Positions 1 to 15,200 of a stretch of 64,000 nt of DNA are shown piece by piece (the stretch's first letter is position 1; every line of letters starts with the position of its first letter). A program made the position numbers and the translations under genes. Under the pieces are notes generated by a model. It ran no database searches. It saw only the letters and a program-made list of their open reading frames with translations, and was not told where the DNA came from. The stretch lies in assembly GCA_963170055.1 (NCBI GenBank), contig CAUJGJ010000287.1, positions 390,201 through 454,200 on the forward strand, given 5' to 3'. The DNA comes from Halisarca cf. caerulea. Taxonomy: Eukaryota; Porifera; Demospongiae; Chondrillida; Halisarcidae.

Positions 1-1925
<1,925 letters not shown>

Positions 1926-2028
1926 TGATATGGCGTGTAAGCATTTAGTTTATTGCTTTTACTAGTGAACTTTTGTATCTTTAATGCAAATGTTTTTTTG
2001 TTAATTTAATTATTTTTGGAGTTTTCTA

Positions 2029-2034
2029 ATTAAA
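2029..2034 (+). terminator. Possible poly(A) signal of SQOR
   Basis: ATTAAA variant hexamer about 125 bases after the SQOR stop codon. It is the closest hexamer of this kind, but AT-rich DNA gives many chance matches. Confidence 0.25.
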
Positions 2035-2605
2035 ATATTGAAATCATTTTAATTACTAAGTGGTTTGGGGAGGTTAATTAATTCTGTCATATATATGGAA
2101 GTCAGATCTGGGTGCTCACATATTTCAGCAACTAATTAAATGTACGATATTATAAGGCCCAGATCACAAATAATTTCACTAGTCACGGCACGTGGAAATA
2201 TTGTATTGTATCCTTTAAACTGCTGTTTTCTAAGTGTGTATGTTCTATATTGCATGTGTGTAGTTGATTGCAACAGAAGATCATTGGTCCCTGTCTTTCC
2301 CTTTGTGCGGTTATTTTGTTTGTGAAACTCGACTTTGTGACAGAATCTGTCCACAATACAGCAGCACACAATGCAACATCTGTTTTTGACCCAAAATTTA
2401 CTATTATACTTTCGTGCAATTGGCCCTGATGACTTGAAGTTTGCCACATACATTGAGCGGAGGACTGTGTAAAGTAGGAGTAAATGTTCTAGTAAGCCAA
2501 TTTGTTGGCAGAATCAATTTTATCACTTGTGTATAGTTGTGTGGTGGGTACATAAGGTACATAACTTAACTTTGGTACATAACTTTTAATTGTTTTTTAC
2601 TTATA

Positions 2606-2712
2606 CAGTCACACCTGGTGTGCACAATTTACCCTGATTTATCCAACACCTGGTTTATCCAACACATTTTATGAGGAACAAACGTGGTTGGATAAACCAG
2701 GGCCCATGCACG
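2606..2712. repeat. Tigger-like MITE fragment
   Basis: Starts TACAGTCACACCTGG, very like the 33424-33812 element (TACAGTCATACCTGG), and contains inverted TTTATCCAAC / GTTGGATAAA segments. The right end runs into a TA array and has no clear terminal repeat. Confidence 0.4.
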
Positions 2713-2713
2713 G

Positions 2714-2745
<32 letters not shown>

Positions 2746-2941
2746 GTCTTCTTTGATGGAGTTGAGGATTTGTACGGGGTAGAGGTATACGGTAGTGCTA
2801 TTGGAACCCGGAAGCCATTCATCAGGTACAGCTAGAGTGGTGCCGGCCCGCATGTTTTTTGGGATAGGGTCCCTCCACTCTAGAGTGTCACTGGTAATGG
2901 GAAATTGGGATCTGCGTACAAGTGGTATTGTTGGCTAGAAT

Positions 2942-3185
2942 GTGATACATTCAGTTTTGGATGAAGATTATGACCAGCTTGGTGTATTATGATGGGATGC
3001 TTTTGAGGAGAGTGCAGTAGAGGCAGTGAGGTGTGGCAAGGGACCATGTATGGGTGAAGAGGATATGGTGGGTTGTTTTGAGAAATTTGGCTGGCAGGAT
3101 CTAGGGACAGAAGATGTGCAGGGCATGTTGGAGACATGCAGAGTTGAAAGGGATGCTGGAAAGTATTGCATGGAGGATCGTGAGT
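2942..3185 (+). pseudogene. Unrecognised open frame with one internal stop
   Basis: A forward frame (VIHSVLDEDYDQLGVL, stop, then WDAFEESAVEAVRCGKGPC onward to a TGA near 3185) stays open for about 80 codons apart from one TGA. Composition looks protein-like, with D/E-rich helices and several Cys. I do not recognise a family. It may be a decayed transposon gene, or chance in a purine-rich stretch. Confidence 0.2.
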
Positions 3186-4225
3186 GAAGGAATAATGGGG
3201 GGATGAGTTGGAGAAGAAGCCAAAGCTGGTGATGCTGAAGAAAATTGTACAATTAGAGGAGATATTAAGTTGTGTTGGATGGAATGTAGAATGAGCAGAG
3301 GATGCTGTTGAAGCTCGGTGCATGGGGAACTGCCCCTTTTCAGGCAGAGACAGGTAGGTGGCAGGGATTGTGAGGAGAGAAGACAGAGTGCAAGGAATGC
3401 AACAGTGGTGAGGTAGAGGAAGTGGTGCACTGGCTAGTGAGATGTCCAGCATACGTGGAGGAGATTGTGAGAAACGTTGAGGAGCTATAGCCATGCACTG
3501 TATAACCAAGCCATGGGCCGGAGAACAAGAAGAGGAGGTAATATATATAACCAGCATTATTCTCTGTCAAGATTGTAGTGGACACAACATCACCTTAGGG
3601 ATCAGTGCCATGTGGAAAGCACCAGCCATTTGGACTTTGTGATTCAGACCCAAAGATCATCATGCGAACTATAGCTAGGCTAGATTATAATTAGTATGAA
3701 CATTAGATTTAATTTTCTATTTTCTATTTTATACTTTCCGTGATATTGGCATGTATAGTACTAGGTCCTAGTGCCTTAAATTTGCATGCATGACATGATT
3801 GATGTATACTTCAACAACTTAATTAAATGATATATATGGTAGCTAACCTTCAAAGCCTAGGGGTTGGTGCTAATCTTCTATCCATTTAAGTTGGGAGTTT
3901 AGGCCACTTTGACAGAAATGCAGTATAAAAGTCATCAGGAAATGGTCTATATACTGCTTCAGTACAGTAGATAATATCCATGTTTGACAATGCGTCGTCA
4001 AACGTCATCAGCTATAATCAAACCATTTTCTTTGCAAGCCACTCGCACATCTGGTCATGACCCATTAATTAGAATTTTATCGTTGTTGCACATATGCTGT
4101 ATTGTGTCCCTTGTATACAGTTTGAATGTGTTCATTGAATATCGTGTCTATTTTAATTTATTAGTATGATTATTGGTAATGTTATCTACATGTATATGCA
4201 TTGGCATAGAATTGACTTGTACTTT

Positions 4226-4377
4226 GGGGGGGTGGGGGGGGGGTTCATTCACCTTCATGTACAGTATAATAACTTGATTATTATATGATCAGGTAAGCAT
4301 TGACTATAGAATAATAATGTTGGGGGGGGGGGGGGGGCTACAGCCCCTCTGGCCCCCATGGTTCCTATACCTATGAT
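4226..4377. repeat. G-run region with a transposon-like terminus
   Basis: G7-T-G10 at 4226-4243 and G16 at 4322-4337 precede GGCCCCCATGGTTCCTATAC, reading to CTATG at 4377. Its complement (CATAGGTATAGGAACCATGG) resembles the ends of the element at 52846-53486, so this may be one end of another copy. Confidence 0.35.
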
Positions 4378-4593
4378 ATGTATAGTCACTCATACTTCAA
4401 TTTAATTTCTATTTTTTCTCTTTACTGAATGGTTGTATTTCCTGTTAAGTTACATCTAATGTACCCTCAGATCTATTGTACCTTGCCCTGTCATTGTGTT
4501 GCATCAATGTCTATCAACGCTCATTCTGATTACACATTGTATAATGCCTCCCATTGTTAAACCTGAGTCCTATAGGTAATTTCTTTTTATACA

Positions 4594-4686
4594 CATTGTG
4601 GTGAGCTAACACTCAACTGTGTGCTTGTACTTAATGCACACTGCATTAAGTACAAGCACACAGTTGACTGTTAGCTCACCACAATG
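4594..4686. repeat. 93-bp hairpin (foldback MITE-like)
   Basis: The outer arms CATTGTGGTGAGCTAAC and GTTAGCTCACCACAATG are complementary, and complementarity continues to a short loop near ATGCACACTGCAT. No flanking duplication was found. Confidence 0.75.
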
Positions 4687-4795
4687 TAGTTCCTGTATTG
4701 CATCTACATTACAGGTAACATTACAGGTAGTATGCTTAACATTACATCTGTTAGGGTATATATATAACATTATACATTAACATTACATCTGTTAG

Positions 4796-4970
<175 letters not shown>

Positions 4971-5144
4971 ACGAGCACAGTGAGTTTTCTATTTCCATCA
5001 CCTTAGTGGAGACAGTATGAGCTACCCATGCACTTGATTAATTTTCAGGTAACATTTGCTCCTTTTAGTCCCATTCAATGTTATATTTGGCTACCTAATA
5101 GTTTGCCGCAAACGGGGCTGAATTTTCCCAGGATACTTTACCCT

Positions 5145-5161
5145 GGGGGGGGGGGGGGGGG
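5145..5161. repeat. G17 homopolymer
   Basis: Uninterrupted run of 17 G. It is one of several long G tracts in the window. Confidence 0.95.
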
Positions 5162-5647
5162 ATGAAACACCCTAAGGCTCGTATATTTAACCGGGGAGAT
5201 AAAAAATAGGGAGGGAGGTGGTAGAATTCCTCATGACACTATCTTGCGGGTAGTATGCTTAACATTACATCTGTTAGGGTAAGGCAGGGTAACTTGGAAT
5301 GGCCGAGTATAAAAGAGGTGTCAATAGTAAGCTGCAGGTACAATTTTTGGTCAGTAATGTCTCCATGAATTGGGCATTCAACAATAGCAAGTATGGCTGG
5401 GCAGCTTAATCATAGCAAAAGATACAGGCCCTGTTCCAAGTTACTCATGTGTTCCAAGTTAACCTGCTTTACCCTACTTTACACACTGTCAAAATTGAAA
5501 ACATGCTCTTGCACGTATGCAATCTCGCAATTAAGGTTCAGAACTTTGTTCACTCCTAGTATATCTATGGGTGTAAACAGCATGATGGTCGCGTGCTCGT
5601 GACGCAATCAAACGTGTGTGTTCACGTATATATGTGCACATGTGATA

Positions 5648-5657
5648 AAGATGGCGG
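5648..5657 (+). promoter_or_regulatory. AAGATGGCGG motif over the start codon
   Basis: The start codon lies in AAGATGGCGG. In vertebrates this is a YY1-type motif common at the 5' ends of housekeeping genes; it is also a good initiation context. Whether it acts as a DNA site here is inference. Confidence 0.35.
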
Positions 5658-8600
5658 ACATTCGGGTAGGAGAGAAAAGATTGGATCAGCTAAAAGTGGC
5701 TGAACTGCGAGATCTTCTAGAAAAAAGGGGCTTATCTAAGACAGGTGTGAAAGTTGAATTAGTTAAAAGACTAACTGAAGTAAGTTTGGAGTCATGTTTC
5801 TTTCCTTGTAGTTCTGTTTTCACATAGTTCCTTTTTACGTAGGCCATGTCGAAGGAAGAGCCAGAAGAGATGATAGATGGTGATGGTGCTGAAGGTTTGT
5901 AAAATTTTAAACGACGTTTTAGTTGATTTTTAGTGAGGATAAAGTTGAAAACGCTGGGTAAATCAATCTAGTTTTGTATTTTTGCTGCCTTCTAAAGTAT
6001 CACTTCAAGCTTATTATTATGGAATATTTGACACTAGCCAGGTCAAGGAGTAAACCTAAATCATATAAAGGTGTTGGTACAACCAAATATCACGTAGACA
6101 TGTAATATGAGTGTGTGCTGAGTCTCTGTCGTCCTTTGATGTCATGTTTTGAAGAGTGCATACTGCATAAAATACACTGCAATTAAGATATTAAAATGGT
6201 GTATGTTTCTGTTACAATCTGTATCTTGACCATTATGAAGGTCTTTGAATTTATGCATGCTCAACTACATGTGTACTTTCAGTGATCCAAGTGTAGTAAC
6301 CCTGGCTTGTAGAGAGAGTACAAATTTGAGTGAAGGTTGTGTTGATACTTGTGTTCTTGAAACTGGAGAATAATCAAATGGAAGGGATTCTGTGTGTGTA
6401 AATGAAAGATGTTCTGTGATATCCTTGCAAGCTAAAACTGCAAAAATTTTGGCTATGTAGTATTGTGCCTGAGCCGTCAAATTTATCATATCCTCTCAAT
6501 CCCTTAACCACCTGTAAATATGGGCAGTTTGACCAATTAAACAGGGTGTAGTGATTGCATTGTACAAAAAGTCAAAGAGGTGCAAATATTAGCCTTATAA
6601 GTGGATTAAACTATGGGTGGTATATGGGCTATGAGACATGTGTGGGCTGGTACAGGAAACAGTGGAGTTCTTAAAGAAACTGTGCTGCATTGGACCACTT
6701 GCAAGAGAAGTTGCACACGTTTTATTACTAGAGCATGACAAAGTGATAATGAATAGAATTAGTGCGGAAAAAGGTTGCTTGGTTTGGGATGGTCAATTGA
6801 AGCAACCTTAGTGTGAAATCTTCTGTCAATTCACTACTTGTGCTAACTCATGTCAATGAACCTTCGTCCTAGTATAGGTAGGGTACAGGGAAGTGGTGTT
6901 GTTCGGCATTTGCAGTGTGTTCTGACTACCCTGAACATGGATAAATGAATCCTGCAGGTTGTTAACTATCACGCGTGTCTACACCATGACCCAAAACAGC
7001 AACATGGCTAATCCAAAAGCATGTTAACTGCACAGTAGAACAATTTGGGTAAAGTAGAAGGCTTATAGTTGTATTCCTGATAATGATCAGATTCCTAGGG
7101 CCTGTAGGAATCTGATTTCATGGATTACGGGTGGAAAACATAGAAGTTGTGTGGTCTGAAATGGAATGAGCAATTCTAAGCAAGAATTACTAATTTATTG
7201 TTGTATATAGGCCTCAATTAATTGATTAACTGTAGGATTTTCCCACAGCCTTGTGTCACTATGCTGCATCTCGAATAGTCGTTGACAGCTGTGGACTGGT
7301 GTAATGGCCGCATGAGAATTGTGTCATCATTGTTGAGAAGTCCAAAATCATCAAGGAAGACTACTGCATCTGTGCTAGCAGGAGAAATTGCTCTGGTGTT
7401 GTCATGTCGATTACTTATTGTATGCATATAATCTGACAGAGATTGTTGTTATGTAGTTTACGACACAGGAAGCACACACATCTATAGTGGTGTTGGGTAT
7501 GTGTTATTCTGTGTTGGCCAGTGTTTTGCCACAGATACGTAACTCAAGCAGTTACTACGAAACTTACTGTGATCAGTTCCACGGGTGAGGTGCACACAAA
7601 GTATTGAACATGCATAGATAATCTTAGGCTCATGCTGTAGAAAGTGGGTGTGCGTGTTGGTGTGGGTTTTTTGTCCTGGTTGAAGAACAACAGGCTGCAA
7701 TCTGCTATGGTCATGCCGAAGCAAGCCGAAAAACAGTCAAATCAAGGAGAGCAGAAGAGGAAGCTGGCAAAAACGGCACTGAAGCTGACTTAATTGGCAC
7801 CACACTTTGTTACAGCTGCCTCTCAATGTTATTGCTACTGATGGAATGGTTAACGTGCAGAGGAAATCAGTAGAGAGATATTGAGTCCCTGAAGCCTGTC
7901 TTGTATAGTCTCCTAGCACACACATTTCAGTTTCACTTTTTGAGAATCTTGAAACCCACCACCTCTTCTGAATTGACCAATCATGGTAACAGAGTTGGGC
8001 TTAAAATGAAAATAAAATTTATTTATATGACGGAAGACATTTTTTCATAGACAGCCAATCAGATTTGAGATAGAATATGTTACTTTCTCTATCTTAAATC
8101 TGATTGGGCACAAAAATGGGACGAAAGAATATACCACATGTCAGGAAATTTTCATGGTATAAAAATTTTGCAGCTAACCTTGTTTTTGGTGGTCATAAAC
8201 TTTCATAGATAAAACACATCACAGTCACTTCACAGTCTTTGGCTGAAGATTGTGTAACGAAATATCCACTCTTATTTTACAAGCGGTTGCTTTTCCAATG
8301 AATGTGATTGTGTAGTAGTTCATTTATCCTATAGGTGTAGTTAGTATTTCAATCTCTTAAGAGTGAACCAGTAAGACCTAGCACATGGACTATAATCCTT
8401 TCAGTGGTTCTTTGTCTTGGTCAGTGTCGCAGAAGCTTGACGACTATTTGTGAAGATACATACATAGCTACGTTCCTTGGGCATAAAAAGGCGAACCCAA
8501 GGACAAGTCAAACAAAAATCTAAGCAAAGTACATTATATGATCAATCCTTGCATATGAACAAATCCTATGAGCACTTAATTTTTTGAGATGTAGTTTATG

Positions 8601-11600
8601 TGAAATTATTGTGTGTCATTGTATGCAGGCAGTAGGTTAAAGTATTAATTGAAATGAATGGAGTTTAGCACCATCTAAATTGTACTTTTTTACATTTGGT
8701 ACTGTACACAATTGTGTATGCCATGTTTCATCCAAGTCTCTTGAAGAATTGGCATGTACAGTACCAATCACTTAAAATTTGCTAAATTGTATTGTTTATG
8801 TACACCTTAATGATACATCTAGTATACAAAGATGCTATTGATATTGTACACTTTCATTGTAGGGTTTTGTATCACTAGTTTCTACCAAAAAGTGTTAATA
8901 CCTCAGAGTCTTCCTGTGTGTGTTACTCTGAAAGTCTTAAATGCAGAATATTATGCTACATATGTAAGGATCTAGTCTTCATCTTGGCTTAGCTTCGAGA
9001 TAGACAACTCGTAAGTTGAAAATAACCTATGCGTGGATCTAGAGCTGCCATTATTTCATTACACTGAAGTATACAACATCACTAGTTAGAAACGGTACGT
9101 ACCTGATCCATGTTTGAGAACAATTGTTTCTATTTCTTCATGTCACCACAGAAACTTGTGAATTCCAAATTTGTGATATGTCCTTCTTAGTGCAGAAGCA
9201 TCTACGTATATAGTTGGCACTTTCTTTCTAGGTTGATAGTACACTTCCTTCCTATATTGACCAATATTCAACATTAACTTGGAAAATGAAACCTTTATAC
9301 ACTTATTATTGAATGCGTAGCTATTACCCCACCAGGTATTGATGTGAAAGCAGCCATATTTAATTGAATACGGCCATATTTTCTATCGTATCATACATAT
9401 GTATATGATGGGGAAATAATGTTTCAAGAGATACGTAGTACTCTGAGAACACAACGTGCAAGCAATACAATTTAGCAACTTTCAAGTGATTTGTAGTGTA
9501 TGTATTTAGGCGATTATCTGTATCATGTGCTTATATCTTGATTCCGCTAATCAATATAATATGAATTCACTTGTATGTAACAAGCATATTCATTGTTAAT
9601 TTTTAGTGGAAGTGCAGAGCAATATTCTTCCCAGTGAGGAATTTCCTATGTCCTCTTCGCTAGACACGTTGGATAAAGACAGTGAAATGACATCTGGTGT
9701 GGAAGATGTACAGCATACTGAAGGAAACACATCAGAAAGTATTCTTTCCGGTGCTCTCGATAAGGATTCTTCTGTTCAACAAGAAATATCCAAAGCAGAA
9801 GGGAAAGGAGAATTTCCATCCACAGGCTTACTGGAAGCAGAAAATCCACAATCTTTTGTACATGAAGGAACTCCATTGCAGGATGAGAATTCTGAAATGA
9901 AGAATGGCGATGCCTCTGCTCAAGAAGACTCCGATATTAAAGAACCTGATCCAGTCATTGATCTCCATGTCCGCGATGCATTTGAAATGAATGAGGACGT
10001 TGCATTGCAGGATGGTAAGGAGGGCAATGAAACAGTGAAAAGAAGTGGAAGAAACCAGGAGTATAGGTCAGAAGATGGGGAGAGAGGGGGGTGATACTAT
10101 TTTAGTTTTACGTAATTTTATCCTTTTTCATACGTATCCTGTGTGTTACTTGTTGGGGAGATAGTGCAGCACTGTTTGCTTGCATTGCAACACGTGTCAA
10201 ATATGTGGATTCAATGGATCATTTCTTTCTCACAAATTCATGCTATACATTTTACGCCTGGTTTCCCTATTATATTCCACTGTAAAAGACTTGTAAATGG
10301 CTGTGAGCCCGTTGTTAGAAATGGCGGACTTACGTACATATGCGTCTAAATATAAGAACTATGTACGTGTTTACTGAGCATGCCTAATCATCCATCAGTC
10401 AGTGTAAGGAACGTCAAGCAGGATTGGTCTCACTTGAACTAAGGGCCGCCAGTGTTTTGCTGAAAGGCTGTGGTATTGGCATAATAAGTGGCTTTCTTGC
10501 TATTGATACGTATTGTATTTGTTCAATTATGGTACTTTTTCTTAAAGAAACTGGACAATGTGCGACAGTCAGACGGGCGGTCAATCAATGGATGTATAGC
10601 ATACACTCACCAGACATACAACATACGGTCGACAGGCGATAATAATTGTCATAAAATTGCACAATGACATTGGTTTGTTGGAAACAATTTTCCAAGCAAG
10701 AATGGCTTATTTTGGGAGCGTAAAGTAGCGAATTTCGTTTTAAGATGCAAAGGCACAAGCCACAATCTAATTGCAGAAGCTTCAGCTAGAGAAAAACGGT
10801 TTATGTCGAAATCTTGAGTCGCATTGTTTCGGTAGAACAATGTGAAAGGAGGGAGTGCAGGTGGGAAGAAGACAGAAGTGCTTTTGAAACATATTGACGC
10901 TTTTAACACCGTTCTCAAGCTCATTCTGCTGCTTAATTTGTATGGCACCTTTTGCCCACGCTAGTGTTTGTTACTATTTTTTAGCTGCACAGGAACAAAC
11001 AGCACCCGTACATACGAAGGTCAAAGGCCGGTCAGTCACCGTACTTATGTTTCCGCCGTGTATTGTACAGTTTTTTGTAAAAAGTACCGTAGATTCTGGG
11101 CCTGAATAGTAGCTGGGTATCCTAGGTATCATAAGTGTTTCATTAATAGAAGCCAGGTTTGAATACACACTGGGTACTCCTGTAATATTGTGTAAGATCT
11201 TTTCGACATCAATGTGCAATTTTTTGGTGTGAATATCACGACAGGGTGTCTACAATTATGAGAAGGTTAGCCATGTTAAAGAGAAAGCCATTGATGTCAT
11301 TAATTTAAGAAAAGTGATAGTGTGCGGAAAAGACTACTAAAAAGGTGGCCAACAATATCACCCTCTTTTAACATGGCAAAAGCATGCTGATCATCCTCAA
11401 TATAGTGCGCGTAATGATGCTTTCTTTTCTGAAAGTGTACAAACTTCTGTTGGCTGCAATTTTTCTGTTATTATGCTGTACCTAAAAATGGAAACTTGGT
11501 TTGAAAAGAGACTATGTCAAAACTTTCCAGAAGGAAATTGAGGCCCAGGCTTCTATTCAGGTATATATGTATGTAAGTACAGTGTAACTTCTCTAAACTG

Positions 11601-12253
11601 AACACCCTTGGGACCAAAGAAATGGTTCAGATTAGAGAGGTTCTGTATGTACAGCAAATATAGAGAGCAGGACTTGAAAACATGTCCAGTTTAGAGAGGT
11701 TTTCAGAATACAGAGGGTTCGGTTTAGAGAGGTTTCACTGTAGTACTTTGCAGTGCTGAAGGTAATGCTGCAAGAAAACCTTCAGAGACTATTGTTTTAG
11801 CACTACCTTAATTATTTGTCACCCACCATGCTGCAGAAGTGCAATGTAGTAGGTTTCGTATTTACAACAGCAACTACTCATTCTTCTGCTGATAAATATA
11901 ATTGTGCTTGCAGGAAAAAGATGTTAATAATGCTCTGTTTTAGCATAGGTTGTATCTTTAACAGCTATGAGCAGTGGTGGATCTGGGTTCAGTAGCATGA
12001 GTTGTTTGACATGAGTAGAATAGAAATTAAATTAAAGAATGGATGCCTGTGATGGAAGCAGAGTACTGGCATCAGTATTCACTGAGAAAGATTTCATTGT
12101 TAGTTTAGGATGAAATTGTCATGATTAAACCATTATAGCTTTATGCTTGATTTTAAAAGAAATTGCAATACAAAGAATCAGACCAGTCAACTTGGAAAGT
12201 GAGCTTGTTTCTGGGTGCGGTGCACATGGTAGAGGGAGGAGATTTCATATACA

Positions 12254-12298
<45 letters not shown>

Positions 12299-15200
12299 TC
12301 ATGTAGTTTGGAACAAATATCTGTACTATTCATGTGATAAGTAAAATTTTTGCATCAATTCTTTGGACTTTGAGGTTTTGAAGTGATTAGAAATGTCAGA
12401 ACAGAAGTCTCTTGTTACTATTCAAATTTTACTTGTACTTGCAAATGCTTGCTATAGATAATATCTATTGTGTCTATACTTATACGGTACTTCCCATGTA
12501 ATTTTAATGATTTGTTATGAGCAAACGAATGAGTGAACGAATGCGAAATGACAAGCGAACGAGCGCTTGAACCCATAACGTCATATTATGAGGTTTTTAT
12601 AGAATTACGCAACTTATATAAAGACGTCATTGCTTCAACTATGTGAGCGATTCTTCGGATTCTTCCACGAGTTATAAAGACATCATCGCTTCAACTAGGT
12701 GAGCGATTCTTTGGATTCTTCCACCAGTTGGCGAAATGAGTTTATTTTCTTTGAAATGAATGAAACGAAATTTCATCATCCTTAGCTATCTTGCTGTCAA
12801 TGAAGTCCAGGATAGCACGCGTCTTGGTGGGCTTTCTGCCAGTTACCGCTTCTGGTAATGGTGCCCGTATCTTTAAATTTCTTCAGGAAATACGGGCTTT
12901 GTAACGTGGTGGCCTTCTGGCACTAGTGGATTCGTGATCTGAGACCAAGACTTGCCTATTCTGATTAGATAGAGGATTCGCTGTTTCTCATAGTTTGAAT
13001 AAACCATAACATTCGTCTGTGCACTCCCTATACTTCAACATCTGCATGCGCATTATGACGCTTCTACTATCACGTGATCGTTCAGAATGAACAAAGGCTT
13101 GAATGAATGCTGATCAAATGCTGAATGAAGATGTAATGAATGAACAGTCGTCGTTAAAATTACTATGGGAAGTACCGTATCTTACCAGACATTACAAAAT
13201 TTTATGTAATATTGCTTTATTGCACGTATATGCTCAGAGTATTGTTATATTCACTCTTGCAAGTACATATGTGGTAGTGTGATGAGTGGCATAGTGTTGA
13301 AGCTCTTGTTAGTTTCTAGGGTGTCTGCCTTATATGGACTGCTCTCGGATGCATACCTTTCTCCTGTACCATTAGTTCGAAGTGTCATCTTTGGGTTAGT
13401 GGTGCTGGAGGCTCTCTTAACAAGTCAATAACAGCTGTGGACCTCCAAGACTTCTTTTCACAGTGTGGAACTGTGAGTTGAGGGTGCTGTTTGTAAGCAA
13501 AGTGTTTATGGGGTTTTCAAGTTTAGTGGAAATGTGACCTGATAGCCAAATTCGCCATAGCTGTACAGTGAAATGATGATTATTTGAAAGTCGTTTATCC
13601 AAACAGCCTGGATGTTGCACAATTTGCTGAGCCAGCGGAAATGGCTACCTGTTGAAAGTAAATAATTTTCTAAAAGAATAAGTTTCAAGAGTCTTTTATT
13701 ACCTCTTTTGGAAGGTAATTATAGGTTAAAAAGGCAATCTCAAAATTAGAGATATTGACAATAATTGGTGAGTTTCTTGTACAAACCATTCTGTGAAGAT
13801 TCAAGCTGTAGGGTTGAAGATGGATATGACAAACTAAGAAAACTCCCTTTACCCTCCTACCCCCACCCAAGATTTTATCTTAAAATAATCAAAACAACTA
13901 CACTTGACTACAGTATCTGCCAAAGGAGCAAGTCCTACAACTATACTCATAATTGTCTTACCAGAATATTCTGTAAATTTCTTCCATAGTCTTTTATGAA
14001 TATGTTTTCACAGGCACGCACATACAACATAATTAGCGCTAAGAGTTGCGCAAAGAAACACCCTACTTTGCTGGAATCCATTTGACCCATACCCATTTCT
14101 GTAACCCATTTGTGTGCATTGAATGTTCAGATTTTTTATGATTTGTACTGAGTGTAGGCTACCTTTAGCCAATGGTATGAAGAATCTTTAGCCAGAGGGT
14201 ACTATAAGTGTCACCCAGAAAAGGAAAGGGGACGAAGGGCGAAACACTACCCATCAAGTTTACAGTAATACAACTGAACCTTGTTAACATGATATTGCTT
14301 AACATGAAATATGCTTCAGCATGAAACATACGTATATCAAGCCCATGTCCAAGTCTAGCAGAATATCTAGTAATGTTAGCATTAAATACTTCTAAGGTGA
14401 AATGTTAGCACAGTTCCATAAGTTTTGTGTTAAAGAGGTTCTGCTGTATGACAACTTTCTTCACACATACTTTTTGTATGAGAGGCACCTCCATTTTGTA
14501 CTTGTGGTCTATGTTTGGTATGTGTATACCTTTTTATATAGGCAGTATCAGCACGAATAGTTGCACCAAGAAGTCGTTATTATCCTCCAAAACGGTATGG
14601 ATTTGTTACAATGAAAACAGAGAAAGAGGCAGATATTTGCATCAGAGAATTGAATTTAAGGGAAATAAAAGGCCAGAAGCTGTTGGTTGAAATTGTAAGT
14701 TGAACAGAATATCTGTTAGTGGTGATTGTAGACTTCTTACAATTTTTTCTGAAATGATGACCATCATGCAGAAAAAAAAGGAAAGACAACTTATATCCAA
14801 AAAGTAGTATTTCTTCAATTTTGTTGATATGAATTATGGCCCAACAAATCAGCTGATACTAACCTAGAAGCCTTGTTATGTATGTATATAATCATGTTAA
14901 ATTAGTTCCATACTTGGAACTGATTTACATCTCGCAAGGTAGAATCTTGCGAAATCTTATTCCGAAATCTTTGCAATCTTAGTGCAATCTTTGAAATCTT
15001 GTGCAATCTCGGTGGGTTTGCAGAATCTTGTACGTCATATTGCCTAGTTGCAAACCCCTGGTGCAAACACCTGATGTTACACGCCATACTGTAAGTTTCC
15101 ATGTAGTCAAAATATTGAGCAAATGCACCAGACTACCTCTCTGCAGTGTGGTCTGATTCATGAGACTATTAGAACCCAGGCTCTAACTGAAATACGATGT

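Noticed and set aside
2880..3557. 225-codon antisense open frame
   Set aside because: S/P/H-rich, no domain, no introns or start context; it is the complement of a purine-rich stretch where stops are rare.
6657..6811. Roughly 50-codon forward frame (ETVEFLKKLCCIGPLAREVA...)
   Set aside because: Looks protein-like but has no clear start, splice context or family; too short to support.
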